Below, piece by piece: positions 21,964 to 34,342 of a stretch of DNA of 64,000 nt (the stretch's first letter is position 1; each line of letters begins with the position of its first letter). Source of the stretch: Dugong dugon (lineage: Eukaryota > Chordata > Mammalia > Sirenia > Dugongidae); NCBI GenBank assembly GCA_030035585.1, contig CM057460.1:131672714-131736713 (forward strand). The letters run 5' to 3'. The position numbers and the translations under genes are program-made. The notes below the pieces were generated by a model. It did no database searches and was not told the DNA's origin. It saw only the letters and a program-made list of their open reading frames with translations.

Positions 21964-22540
21964 CCTGACCTGTTTTTTTTTTTTTTTTTAAACATGTTTT
22001 GATATTGTCTGCTGTCTTTGGGACATTCAGTAGTTATTTTCTTGGTTTATTGATTGTAGATTTGTTTGTTTCATCCTGCTTTTTTGTTTTATTTGGTTAT
22101 TTCTGAGCAGGCAGAGTGTGTGTTCTTTGTTGTTTGCTCATCTGTGGGCAAGATATTTTAACCTTGTTGTCCAACGGACAGAATGAGTCACTCAGCTATG
22201 GTGTGTCAGGGCAGGTCCAGCAGGTGCTTTGTCTGCTGCTGGAAGCTCCATGAAGTTGCTTTCCTGTACTCCCTGTCCACCAATCTCCAACAAGAGTCCA
22301 AGATGACGACTCCATGCTGAATTATCTGATAGGGGACCTTCACTCAAATCTCCTCTTCTTTCTGTTCTCTGTTAGTTTAGTATTCCATTTTGTGCTTGGT
22401 TGAGTTCTTTATCTATTTATTTAATACTTAGGCTTCCAGGATTGATGTTTGTCTCTGTTTTTCTTAGTTTTTTTATGTCTTTGATGTGGAGGGATGACAT
22501 GGTGTTTCTGTTTATAGTGCAATGTTGACTCCTAAACAGG
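21964..22540 (-). other. L1 5' leader
   Basis: Sequence between ORF1 and the right-hand candidate duplication, with a T-run at about 21,970-21,990 (A-run on the coding strand). Assigned to the L1 5' region by position; promoter elements were not recognised. Confidence 0.5.
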
Positions 22541-22552
22541 TGTTATTTTATT

Positions 22553-23339
22553 AAAAGCATGTCATTTTCTTTGATATTTGCTCAGAGAAAATTAGTATTT
22601 TACCTAATTTAAATTGGAATATATCTGTCATAAATAACTTTTTTAAAATAGCTAGTAAACCAAAATTAAAAAGTATATTTTAATGCTTTAACTATGAGTG
22701 TAGGATTATCTTTTTTTAGTATTTAAATTAAGGTTTTTTACATAGCCTATTATATCTAAATATAAAAACATGATTCAAGGAGGAAGCATCTAGAATTCTT
22801 GTTATCAAATTTAAGACCAATTTTTTAGACTTGAGATCACTGAAATAGTATTTAAAGAATCAGTAAAGCCATCTTTGACATTTCAGAAGATGGATATATA
22901 GCAATGTATAAAGTTCTATGATATATATACAAAATCAGCCACCCAAACTGGTAAATATTTAGGTAACATTTAAACAGTGAAAACCTTTTCTTTTTTGCTT
23001 TAAATGGAAAAAGAGAAACTCAATGGTTAAAAGTGGTAAAAAATCAGAATAAGCAATAACTACAGAACTTCCAAGTACTGTAAACAATCTTAGTAGTGAA
23101 AGAGATGAAAATTGTAACAAAGACCCAAATTAAGAATGAACAAAAGGAAAAAGAGTCAAATTACAGGGGAATATGTATACATATATGAATATATATCAAT
23201 ATATACATATATATGAAATATAGTTTTGTTTGTTTGTTTAAACAAACTATTTACACCATACTGTACCAAGCAATTTGTGTGGTTTATTTCATTGTTTTTA
23301 TTGTATTGTTCTGATTATACATAATAGTACATAGAGTTT
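22553..23339. other. Unassigned AT-rich sequence with a TA microsatellite
   Basis: No gene. A TATA/CATATA-rich simple repeat lies at about 23,165-23,225, followed by GTTT units. Confidence 0.5.
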
Positions 23340-23560
23340 ATTGACACTTTCTTCTGCCAGACAGTGACAGAAGTGCACTACATGTGTTACCTAATTTAAA
23401 TTTTACAAAAGCCATAGGTGATAGGATCACATATACTCTGACTTCTCTTGAAGCTTAGAGTTGTATGGGTCACATAACCAGTAAGGGATAGAATCAACTT
23501 CAAGCTCAATTTTGTTTAACTCCAGAATGCAGCCCCTAAACTGCTTTACAGTGATGCTTC
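23340..23560 (+). mobile_element. MIR-like ancient repeat (tentative)
   Basis: The order 'gtgttacctaatttaaat', 'gtcacataaccagtaag', 'agaatgcagcccc' resembles the MIR family. Highly diverged. The 68-codon minus-strand frame over it is not a gene. Confidence 0.35.
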
Positions 23561-23679
23561 TTCTTCTCATTTTTATGCACAGGCACATATATTTCAACAT
23601 AAATGGAATCATAGTATAGATGGGTTCATGCATTCCCCCAATATTATATAGTGAGCATTATCCATGTCATGAAGAATCT

Positions 23680-25510
23680 GAAAATCTCCTTTCACCACTC
23701 CTATTCAACATCATACTGAAAATTATAATCCAATTAGACAAGAAAAGGAAATAAAAGGTAAACAGAATGGAAATGAAGAAATAAAATCGTCTTTCTTCAC
23801 AGATGATATGATATGATGTGTCTGTGTAAAAAATCCCAAAGAAGTGACAAAAAAACTCCTGGAGCTAATTACTGATTATAGCAAGTTTGGAGGATCTAAG
23901 TTAAAATATAATAATCAATTGCTTTCCTGTATACCAGCAGTGAAAAACTGGAATGTTAAATTAAAAACACAATACCATTTACATTAGCACACACACAAAA
24001 AGTTAGGTATAAATTTAAAAAATATGTACAAGACCTATATAAGGAAAGCTACAAAACTTTGATGAAAAGATAATATCTAAACAAATGGACAAATATCCCA
24101 TGTTCGTGGATAAGAAGATTTAGTATTATCAAGATACTAATTCTTCCCAAATTGATCTATAGATTCAATGCAATCCCAATAAAAATCCCTGCAAGTTATT
24201 TTCTGAATATTGAAAAATTGATTTTAAAATTTATATGGGAAGGCAAAAAATCCAGAATAGCTAACACGATACTGAAGAAGAACAGAGTTGGATATTAACA
24301 CTCCCTGACTTTAAGGTTTACTATAAAGCTACAATGATCAAGACTGTGGTGTTGGCAAAGCAATAGACAAATAGATCAGTGGAACAGACTAGAGAGCCCA
24401 GAAATAAAACCACACAAATAAAATAAGGAGCAAAGACAATTCAATGGAGAAAGAACAGTCTTTTCAACAAATGATGCTGGAACAACTGGACATCTACATT
24501 CAGAAAAATGAATCTAAACACAGAACTTCCACATTTCACAAAAATTAACTCAAAAAGGGTCGTAGACCTAAATATAAGATGCAAAACTATACAGCTTCTA
24601 GAAGATAACATAGGAGAAAATCTAGGTGACCTTGTGTTTGGCATTGATTTTTTAGATACAACACCAAAAGCAAGATCCATTAAAAAAAAAAAAAAAATTG
24701 ATGAGTTGGACTTAATGAAGTCCAATTAAAAAATTCTGCTCTGCAAAAGACACTACTAAGAGGAAAAGAAAGACAAGTCAAAGACTGGAAGGAAATATTT
24801 ACAAAACATATATCTGATTAAAGACTTGTAGCCAAGATATTCAACAAACTTATAACTCAACAGTAAGAAAACAAACAACCCAATTATAAAATTGACAAAA
24901 GATCTGAAAAGATACCTCACTAAAGAAGATAAACATATGGAAATTAGCATATTAAAAGATGCTCAATGTCATATGTCACCAGGGAATTGCAAATTAAAAC
25001 AACAATAAGATACCACTACACATGTATTAGAATATCAGAATGGCTAAAATCCAAACATAGACAATACGAAATATTGGCAAGGATGTGGAGCAACAGGAAC
25101 CCTCATTCATTGCTGGTGGTGATGCAAAATGGTACAGAAGACAGTCTAACAGTTTCTTACAAAGCTAAACATAGGCTTATCATTTGATCCAGCAATCCCG
25201 TTCCTAGCTATTTACCCAAATGAACTGAAAATGTGTGTCCACATTAAAACCTGCACGTTTACAGCAGTTTTACTCATAATTGCAAAAAATTGGAAGCAAC
25301 CAAGATATCTTCCATAGGTTAATGGATAAGCAAACTGCTACATCCAGACAATAGAGTATTATTCAGCAATAAAAAGCAATCTGCTATAAAGCTATGAAAA
25401 TACATGGAGAAACTTTAGTGAAAGAAGCCAGTCCGAAAAAGCTACATACTGTATGATTTCAATTATATGACATTCTAGAAAAGGCAAAACTGTAGAGACA
25501 ATAAAAAGAT
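23680..25510 (+). mobile_element. Older L1 LINE, ORF2 3' half, plus strand
   Basis: Runs from 'cctttcaccactcctatt' (early RT) through the RT thumb and C-terminal region to the early 3' UTR ('gatttcaattatatgacatt'). Peptides such as 'NSRISGTD'-like remnants are broken; the only longer frame is 24508-24729. It has more stops and is more diverged than the minus-strand L1s. The YADD-like RT box at about 23,795-23,810 is degenerate. Confidence 0.8.
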
Positions 25511-26107
25511 CAGTGGTTTGCAGAGGTTTATTTTTTTATTTGAACGTTTAATACAGATTCTCAGTTCAGGAAATGCTAAGCATTCATATTTGCCGATTCC
25601 TTCTCAAAATCCTTTTGCAAAAGTATACTTTGATCAGCAGATGGTATATTTCAACATATTATTGTTAAATGAAAAATGGATGAAGACTTCTGAAACAAGG
25701 ACACCTGGGCCTTGCATTTGCATTAAATCTTTATATTTCATGGTAGTATGTTTATAGAAATTATATTAAATGTGATAAATCAAGGAACAGAGGTATAAGT
25801 AAATTGGAGTTACTAAGTTAATCAGTAGAAGAACTAAAAAAAGAACTACTTAGGAATGGCAAGGAATATGGCTGACTACTGTTGTTTTTTATTTTAATCT
25901 TGATTTATTTTATTTTTCATCATGTGCACATATTACTTCAACAACACTTTTTATTGTTAAAACTTAAGTCACTAGAAGTTCATTTTGGTATAAAGATGAG
26001 GTAGAAATAATTTTTTTTTTTTAAACGGATGGTCATCTAAAAAAAACCCATTCTTTCTATATCAAATCGAAACGTCACCTTTGTTCTTTCTTATGTTCTT
26101 ATATTGG
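25511..26107. other. Unassigned sequence
   Basis: No gene or recognised repeat. The 79-codon frame at 25518-25757 has no features. Confidence 0.45.
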
Positions 26108-27247
26108 TCCTCACAACTGGACCAAAAAGCAACATTATGATAAATGGAAAAAAATTTGAAGTTGTCAAGGCTTTCATTTTACTGTACCCATGGAAGCAAC
26201 AGTCAAGAAATCAACCGACTCATTGCATTGGGCAAATCTGCTGCAAAAGACCTTTTTAAAGTGTTAAAAAGCAAAGATGTCACTGGCGTGGATTCAATTA
26301 TGTCCCCCCAAAAATGTGCGTATCAGTTTAGCTGGGCCATGATTCCTGGTATTGTGTGATTTTCCTATATGTTGTAAATCCTGCCTCTATGATGCTAATG
26401 AGGGAGGATGGGCAGCAGTTGTGTTAGTGAGGCAGGACTCAGTCTACAAGATTGGATTGTGTTTTGAGGCAATCTCTTGAGATATAAAAGAGAAAAGCAA
26501 ACAGAGAGATGGAGGAACTCATACTACCAAGAAAGCAGATGCCGGCAGCAGAGCGTGTCCTTTGGACACAGGGCCCCTGCATAGAGAAGCTTCTAGTTCA
26601 CAGAAGATTGATGAGAAGGCCGACAGAAACAGAAAGACTTCCCTTGAAGCTGACGCCCTGAATTTGGACTTTTAGCCTACTTTACTGTAAGGAAATAAAC
26701 TTCTCTTTGTTAAAGCTATCCACTTGTGGTATTTCTCTTATAGCAGCACTAGGTGACTAAGACAATCACCTTGAAGACTAAGGTGCACCTGACCCAAGCC
26801 ATGGTGTTTTCAATCTCTTCATATGCATACAAAAGCTGGACAATGAATAAGGAAGACCAAACAAGAATTGATGCCTTTGAATTATGGTGTTGGCAAAGAA
26901 TATTGAACATACCAGGGACTGCCAAAAGAGCGAACAAATCTGTCTTGGAAGAAGTACAGCCAGAATGCTCCTTAGAAGCCATGATGGCGAGATTTCCTCT
27001 CATATACTTTGGACATGTTATCAGGAGGCACCAGTCCCTCAAGAAGGACATCATGCTTGGTAAAGTGGAGGGTCAGCGAAAAAGAGGAAGACTCTCAATG
27101 AAATGAATTGACAAAGCAGTGGCATCAATAGGCTCAAGCATAACAATGATTATGAGAATGGCGCAGGACCGGGCACTGTTTTGTTCTGTTGTACATAGGG
27201 CCACTATGAGTCAGAACCAATCTGACAGCACCTGACAACAATAACAA
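26108..27247 (+). mobile_element. RTE LINE 3' end, interrupted by a solo LTR
   Basis: RTE sequence at 26,108-26,283 resumes at 26,765-27,247, ending in CCTGACAACAATAACAAC. The parts join exactly at the LTR duplication. 26753-27106 (117 codons) carries the RTE C-terminal region 'SYAYKSWTMNKEDQTRIDAF', 'CWQRILNIPGTAKR', 'LEEVQPECSLEAMMARF'. 5'-truncated and inactive. Confidence 0.88.
26284..26764 (+). mobile_element. Solo MaLR-like LTR (family A) inside RTE
   Basis: A 481-bp plus-strand LTR, flanked by GTCAC (26279-26283) and ATCAC (26765-26769), four of five identical. It has the family TATA and AATAAA. The first bases read TGGCGTGG instead of TGTCATGG, by mutation. Confidence 0.85.
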
Positions 27248-27282
27248 CATATTCCTAGAAACATTTAGATCTACTTAAGGAC

Positions 27283-27865
27283 TGTTATGGATTGAACTGT
27301 GTCCTCCGAAAATATGTGTTGTAAATTCTAACCTCTATGCTTCGGAAGGAAACCCTGGTGGTGTAGTGGTTAAGAGCTACATCTGCTAACCAAAAAGGTC
27401 AGCAGTTTGAATCCACTAGGCCCTCCTTGGAAACTCTATGGGGCAGCTCTACTCTGTCCTATTGGGTCGCTATGAGTTGGAATCGACTCAATGGCAATGG
27501 GTTTGTTTTTTTTTTTTTTGGTTTTATGCTTTGGAACAGGTTGTCTTTGTTGTGTTAACGAGGCAGGATTAGTGTATAGTGTCTTCAGTCAATCTTTTAC
27601 AAGATATAAAAGGAGCAGATTAAGCAAGCCCAGATGTGGGAAGATAGATGCCAAGCCATATGGAGATTTCCAAGGAACCAGGAAACAGAAGCTGAAGAGA
27701 CAAGTATATTCCCCCAGAGCTGACAGAGAGAGAAAGTCTTCCCCTTGAGATGGCACCCTGAATTGCAGATTTCTAGCCTCCTAAACTGTGAGAAACTAAA
27801 TTTCTGTTTGTTAAAGCCATCCACTTGTAGTATTTCTGTTATAGCAGCACAAGATAACTAAGACA
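27283..27865 (+). mobile_element. Solo MaLR-like LTR with nested AfroSINE
   Basis: Starts TGTTATGGATTG and ends AACTAAGACA, about 406 bp of LTR once the SINE is removed. Flanked by AGGAC (27278-27282) and TGGAC (27866-27870), four of five identical. A diverged relative of family A that shares 'gatataaaag' and 'ccatccacttgta'. It contains an 'ccaggaaacagaagctgaag' block also seen in the provirus internal region. Confidence 0.75.
27348..27524 (+). mobile_element. AfroSINE nested in LTR
   Basis: Full short-type AfroSINE from 'ggaaaccctggtgg' to a T-run, flanked by 'tatgcttcggaa' (27336-27347) and 'tatgctttggaa' (27525-27536), 11 of 12 identical. It is younger than the LTR it interrupts. Confidence 0.9.
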
Positions 27866-27870
27866 TGGAC

Positions 27871-29206
27871 TTTCTATATTTTTTATTGATCTAGTTGTCC
27901 ATTCTGGTCAAGTGTCACATGTTTTAACTAATACTAATGTACAATGCTATTTGATATTCAATAGTATTTCAGTCTTTTTAAACACTTTTATTTGCTGTTT
28001 TCATCTGTTCGCATCTACAGAATCCAAAATTCTAAAATAAGAAAGCGAGAAATATGAGCAATGACAAAGGAGAGGAAAGCTGTTAATATTAGCTCAGTGA
28101 AAAACAAACAAACACATATAACCCTTTGAATAAAAGTATCTGTTTCTGAATCATTGCTATCCAGGATTAAAGCACGCCCTTCTTTCTGCACAGAAATTGT
28201 TTCCAGCCTTTCTCAATTGCATTGGTTTGTTACAGGCTACTCAGCAGTTTCTTCTGCACTGACTGTGACTTTTTTTGTCTCTCCATTATTTCAAAATCTT
28301 GAACCATGGTGTATAACTAACATTTTAAAATGTGGGTCTCCAGATTGCTAAGGTTTTCACCTGTATGCCACACACATATCTTTGTTCATATGTTTTTATA
28401 AAATATCTAATAAATAATTATTATTATATTTTTTCATAATTACTATTGCTATCATATTCTTGATGTTCTGCTGTGATACACTATAAACAGTGGTTCAGGT
28501 ATTCCAAAATATTGGGCAATCCTAAAATTAAGTTGGACTCAAGAATTTATTACTGTATATGTCAGATTTTTTTTCAGTTTGAGAAAAATACCAGTTTTGT
28601 TTGGAGTAATATCTAAAATTGCTTTTCATCCTCTATGCACATTCTGAATAAGCAAATGATTGAACAATTCTTACTGGATTTTTTTTACACCACTGAGAAT
28701 ATATCATATTTAATTTTGTCCTTTTTTATTTCAGAAAATATCATGGAGAACCCACTATGTGCTAGATGCCATAATAGGCACAGGCTATAAAACATTAAAC
28801 ATAATCGAGAACTTCCTGATGATTAGGAGAGAGACAATAATCAAACAATCAAAAGATAAAAGGAAGGGACAACCACAAGCAAGCAAGCAAGGCACGGTGC
28901 TGAACCCATGGTACGCTTTAAAAATATATTCATGCACGAGTGATGTTGCTTAAATAGATGAGAACAGTAACATGTAGGTTACTTACTTCCTATACGAATT
29001 TAAAAATTTTTTGTTTGATTTAAAGGTACAATTTGTTGAATGGACTTCTGGAAGCTTTATTTAGGCTTATTTTCTACCCATTTCTTTTTAGAGAGGGAGA
29101 CATAAAAAGGATGGCTTGTTAGTGAAAGTCGGTGTACTGTGTTAGCTACTTAAATGTACAGAGATGTAGTGATTCCCTGAACCACCAGAAATTGAAATGA
29201 GAGACG
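27871..29206. other. Mostly unassigned; L2-like piece near 28,745-28,870
   Basis: No gene. 28,745-28,870 ('cccactatgtgctagatgcc', then 'gagagacaataatcaaac') has the look of an old L2/MIR-type remnant; very diverged. Confidence 0.35.
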
Positions 29207-29856
29207 TTGTTGTTGTTGTTAGGTGCTGTCAAGTCAGTTCTGACTCACAGCGAACAGAATGAAACACTGCCCAGTCCTGTAGCATCCTCACAATCGTTGC
29301 TATGTTTGAGCCCATTGTTGCAGCCATTGTGTCAATCCATCTTGTTGAGGGTCTTCCTCTTTTTTCGCTGACCCTCTATTTTACCAAGCATGATGTCCTT
29401 CTCCAGGGACTGGTCCCTCCTGATAATATGTCCAAAGTATGTGAGACAAAGTCTAGCCATCCTTGCTTCTAAGGAGCATTCTGGCTACTATACTTCTTCC
29501 AAGACAGATTTGTTTGTTCTTCTGGTAGACCATGGTATATTCAATATTCTTCGCCAACACCATAATTCAAAGGCATCAATTCTTCTTCGGTCTTCCTTAT
29601 TCATTGTCCAGCTTTTGCATGCATATGAGGAGATTGCAAACACATGGCTTGGGTCAGGCTCACCTTAGTCCTTCAAGTGACATCTTTGCTTTTTAACACT
29701 TTAAATAGGTCTTTTGCAGGAGATATGCCCAGTGCAATGCATCCCTTGATTTCTTGACTGCTGCTTCCAAGGATGTTGACTGTGGATTCAAGTAAAATGA
29801 AATCCTTGGCAACTTCAATATTTTCTCTGTTTATCGTAAAGTTTCTCATTGGTACA

Positions 29857-30371
29857 CATCTTAGTCATCTAGTACTGCTCTAACAGAAATACCACAAGTG
29901 GATGGCTTTAACAAAGAGAAGTTTATTCTCTCACAATCCAGTAGGCTACAAGTCCAAATTCAAGGCATCAACTCCAGGGAAAGACTTTCTCTCTCTGTCG
30001 GCTCTGGAAAAAGGTCCTTGTGGTGCATCAGTCTTCCCTTGGTCTGGGAGCATCTCATCATAGGAACCTCAGGTCCAAAGGACGCGCTTTGCTCCCAGCA
30101 CTGCTTTCTTGGTGGTATGATGTTCCCATGTGTCTCTGCTCACTTCTCTCCTTTGTATCTCAAAAGAGATTGGATTAAGACACTATCTAATTTTGTAAAC
30201 CTCATCATTATGACTACCACTAATCCATCTTATTAGATCATAGTGATTGAATTTACAACACATAAGGAAATCACATCAGATTACAAAATGGTACGCAATC
30301 ATACAATACTAGGTATCATGACCCAGCCAAGTTGACAGATACTTTGGGGGGACACAATTCAATCCATGACA
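29857..30371 (-). mobile_element. Solo MaLR-like LTR (family A) inside RTE
   Basis: A 515-bp minus-strand LTR ending TGTCATGGATTG at 30,371. Flanks GTACA (29852-29856) and GTCCA (30372-30376), four of five identical. RTE sequence is continuous across it. Confidence 0.82.
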
Positions 30372-30492
30372 GTCCAGTTGTGAGGATTTTTGTTTTCTTT
30401 ATGTTGAGGTGTAATCCATACGGAAGGCTGAGGTCTTTGATCTTCATCAGTAAGTGCTTTAAGTCCTCTTCACTTTCAGCAAGCAAGGTTAT

Positions 30493-31291
30493 GCCATTTG
30501 CATATTACAGGTTGTTAATGAGTCTCCCTCCAATCCTGATGCCCCATTCTTCTTCATATAGTCCAGCTGTTTGGATTATTTGCTCAGTATACACACTAAA
30601 TAAGTATGGTGAAAGGAGACAACCCTGACACACACCTTTCCTGAATTTAAACCACACAGTATCCTCTTGTTTTGTTTGAATGACTGCTTTTTGGTCTAGG
30701 TATAGGTTCCCCATGAGCACCATCTGGAATTCCCATTCTTCGCAATGTTAACCATAATTTGTTATTATTCACACAGTCGAATGCCTTTGCATAGTCAATA
30801 TAACATAAGTAAACATCTTTCTGGTATTCTCTGCTTTCAGCTAAGATCCAAGCCAACATCACCAATGATACCCCTTCTTCCACATCTTCTTCTGAATCTG
30901 GCTTGAATTTCTGGCAGTTCCCCATATATATACTGCTGCAGCTGCTTTTGAATGATTTTCAGCAAAGTTTTACTTGCATGTGACATTAATTGTATTGTTG
31001 GAGAATTTCTGCATTTCTTTGGGTCACTTTTCTTTGGAATAGGCATAAATATGGATCTTTTCCAGTCAATTGGCCAGGTAGCTTTCTTCCAAATTTCTTG
31101 GCATAGGCGAGTGAGTGCTTCAGCCCTGTAACTGTTTGTTGAAATATCTCAGTTGGTATTCCATCAATTCTTGGAGCCTTGTTTTCACCAATGCCTTCAG
31201 TGCAACTTGGACTTCTTCCCTCTATACTTCCTGAAACAGATGAGTGTCGATTAATTCTTTTTGGTACAGTGGCTCTATGTATTCCTTCCAT
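30493..31291 (-). pseudogene. Broken RTE reverse transcriptase
   Basis: Frames at 30505-30723, 30647-30925, 30837-31046 and 30986-31291 overlap on one strand in different frames. They hold RTE RT motifs ('YLCYIDYAKAFDCVNNNKLW', 'FRKGVCQGCLLSPYLFSVYTEQII'). The catalytic tetrad reads Y-A-N-G at 30493-30504: both aspartates are lost. Confidence 0.8.
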
Positions 31292-31409
31292 CTTCTTTTG
31301 ACGCTTCCTGTGTCATTCAATATTTTGCCTGTAGAATTGTTCAATATTGAAGCTCAAGGTTTGAATTTTTTCTTCAGTTCTTTCAGCTTGAGAAATACTG
31401 AGTGTGCAT

Positions 31410-32705
31410 AATCTGAAATAAATATGGATGAGATGGCTGTTCTATTTAACTCCTAAATCTTTTTATCTCTACTATTCATTATTTTTTTTGTCTAATTGAA
31501 TATTCTTTCAAATCAGTTTAAAACTCAGTTTTTGGTTTACCTCTTCCTTTCAAAATAAAGACTCAAGATTTTAAATGAGAATTCACAGTTTTCTTTGGAA
31601 AATAATGTATTTAGACTAAGATTTTCTATGATGATGAATAAAGGGTAAGAAGTGAGAAAATACAGTGAAAATAAAATTTTAAAAATCACTACTTTTAGGG
31701 TTTTAATAGATCTGTTTCATAAGATTAATACAACAACAGCAGGTGTTCACAGATCTCGAAATCTCACATATTCACTCCTGTATGCAATTTATGGGGATTT
31801 TTTTTTCCTGAGGGCACTAACTATACATTCATTAATTGGCTCATTTATTAATTGAACAGATGCATTTTAAATGCTCTCTGAGTGGGCAGGTTCTTTGCTG
31901 AGTGTGTTTCCTGAGCATTAGACCCACTTATGGCTAAACTTTGTATTGTGTTGAATTTGATACTGGGAACACACATTTGAGTAACTTCCAGAGTTTTACT
32001 CTGAAGAGGTAGCAATTTCCTCTATTTGAAACTGTTTGTCCTTTTTGGTTCTGCACATTTCAGTCGAAAAACATTTAGACACATTTCTTGTGGCTGATTC
32101 TCATAACCAAATCATGTAAATCAAATTTAACCACAAAAGTCTACAAGAACAGGATATGATTCATACCTTGCTCAATGTCTTAGTTTCTGGTTTTCGCCTA
32201 TTTGTTTTTCTGTTACTAGTGTGGAATGCTTTCATTCTAATATCAACAGCAACATATTACATTTATTATGCTGCTCTTCTATCTGGAAGAACACCACATA
32301 ATAAATTTTACTCACCACCTCACTGAAACAGGATCCAACATAGACAAAAAGTAAAATCATTTTGTAAGATCATTTTGGTGTAGGTTTTGACAATGTAGCC
32401 TTACCCTGAAGGCTGTTACCACAACCTGTGATCATTTGCTACTACTACTTGACTTAAGAAGATTCGTAGACCTCAATGGCTACATGTCATCTAAAGTTCC
32501 TCGTTATTGTACATACTTTTTGCTTTAAAGGAACAAATGTTTCTTTCTAGCCAATTTTACAGCCAGTGGTTTGAAACATAAATACGATACCATGGTCCCT
32601 TCTTGAGAACTAGTTTACATGACATTAGAATCACTCTGATTCTTGTATCCACTCATATCTCAACCACACTCCTTCCTATCCCTGCTTTTTAAGAGTTCTA
32701 GACCC
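31410..32705. other. Unassigned AT-rich sequence
   Basis: No gene or recognised repeat. Confidence 0.45.
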
Positions 32706-32931
32706 CTGCTCTAAAAGACCTCTTTGAAGTGTTAAAAAGTAAAGATGCACCTTGAGGAATAAGATGTGCCTGATCCAAACCATGGTATTTTCAGTCATCC
32801 CATATGCATGCAAAAGCTGGACAACGAATAAGGAAGACTGAAGAAGAATTGATGCCCTATGGGGCAGTTCTACTTTGTCACATGGAGTTGCTATGAGTAG
32901 GATTTGACTGGACATCACCAGACAACAACAA
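32706..32931 (+). mobile_element. RTE/AfroSINE chimera
   Basis: 32,706 to about 32,856 is RTE coding-region sequence ('aaaagcaaagatg'-type, then 'agctggacaacgaataagg'). At 'gatgccctatgg' it switches to the AfroSINE 3' half ('ggggcagttctactttgtc', tail, CAACAACAAC). The junction shares only C-residues. Confidence 0.75.
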
Positions 32932-34101
32932 CAGTATCTCTATGGCAATGTTCTCACAATAACATTAGCACTAGTTTGTTCAAAGTGTAACAGTCTTTTG
33001 TTTAACACTTGATGGGATTTTTCAACAGAATCTTTTTAATAGACTCCTGTTGATACTCACGAAAGGAAAGTAATTCAAAAGGTATAACAAGGAGGAAGGG
33101 AATATCACCTCCAATTATTTTTCTTAAGTTAAAAAATCCTAAATGTGTTCTTTGAAAACAACAGATTTATATGTATAGCTCCTGTGCCAAGGAGTGTATT
33201 GCACAAAAGATTGAGATTCTAAATGGAGCAGGGGGAGTTGGGAAAGAATGTGGGCTTTTAGTCTGAGGATAGACTTCAAGGAGACTTTCACTCTTTAACT
33301 TGAAATGCTCTTTAAACTAGAGTGCCCTTAATGAGCACAAAGAGTGTCCCTAAGAGTATGTGAGGATAGATTAAGGTATATTGATTTTTAGATTGTCAAC
33401 TTTTACACATCTCCTTTCCCAACAAAATTCCTGTCATGAAGGAACATGCCTGTTCTTTGCTATCTCCCGTTGGACAATTACCTTTTTTGCCCACCTCTTC
33501 CCATCCCAAATCTTACATGTTGCATTGCGCAAAGAAGTAAAAATTTCCACCTATCACAGAAATACATTCATTTCCAATAAAAATGTACGTTTTCACGTTC
33601 TGTAATTATTTGTAAATATTTTTAATGTTGTTTTGAACAATTGGTTACTAGTAATAATTGTTACAATAATTTAATCCAAAAGAAAATTCTAAACACTTGG
33701 AGACTTATATTCATAGGAAATTTTAAAATAAATTTATATTTAATTATATATTTTTGTTGCAGAAAAGGATGGCAGAGTGTTCAGTAAAAACATTCAAGCA
33801 TAAAATATATTAGGATAAAGATCTGTAAGGCAAATGGAATGGAAATATGATTTCATTGAAGAAAAAGCAATAAAACTTTTTGACTATTAAAATGATTTGT
33901 TCATATATTATTAACAGCATGATGAGGGTAATCTCATCATCATTATGGTATTTATACTCTGCTTGGATGTATTTTTACAAGTCACTTAATAGTTGTATTT
34001 AAAACGGCAATATGTCCTTTGCAACTACTGAAATATATGATTAAAAATTTAGATTCTAATTTTTTAAATGTACAACAGAATCACTAGCTTCTAAATATTA
34101 T
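32932..34101. other. Unassigned AT-rich sequence
   Basis: No gene or recognised repeat. The 74-codon frame at 33381-33605 has no domain. Confidence 0.45.
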
Positions 34102-34114
34102 TTTAGGGAATAAA

Positions 34115-34329
34115 AAAACAGAACAAAAACCCATCATTGTCAAGTGGATTCTGAGTCATGATGACTTCTTGTGTTACAGAGTAGAACCACACCATAGGGT
34201 TTTCTTGACTATAATCTTTACAGAAGCAGATCTCCAGGCCTTTATCCTGTGGTGCTGCTGGGTGGGTTTGAACCACCAAGCATTTGGTTAGTAGCCAAGA
34301 ACAAACCATTTGCACCGCTTGGGGACTTC
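34115..34329 (-). mobile_element. AfroSINE (long subfamily)
   Basis: Minus-strand AfroSINE with the extra 'tttacagaagcagatc' block. Flanked by 'tttagggaataaa' (34102-34114) and 'tttagggagtaaa' (34330-34342), 12 of 13 identical. Confidence 0.88.
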
Positions 34330-34342
34330 TTTAGGGAGTAAA

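Larger units (their letters stand above)
13829..22540 (-). mobile_element. Nearly full-length L1 LINE, split by an LTR provirus
   Basis: Minus-strand L1: 3' UTR (13,829-14,922), ORF2 relic (14,923 to about 20,400), ORF1 relic (about 21,021-21,963) and a 5' leader to about 22,540. Without the 2.0-kb provirus the L1 is about 6.7 kb, which fits a full-length mammalian element. Candidate duplications are 'tattattttctt' (13817-13828) and 'tgttattttatt' (22541-22552), 10 of 12 identical. The right one is followed by AAAA, as expected of an L1 endonuclease site in this orientation. Frames are broken, so it is inactive. Confidence 0.85.
29207..31409 (-). mobile_element. RTE LINE, 5'-truncated, interrupted by a solo LTR
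   Basis: RTE 3' end from (forward) TTGTTGTTGTTAGGTGC at 29,207 to 29,856, then the LTR, then RTE again from 30,372 to about 31,409. It covers RT and the C-terminal part. Inactive. Confidence 0.88.
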
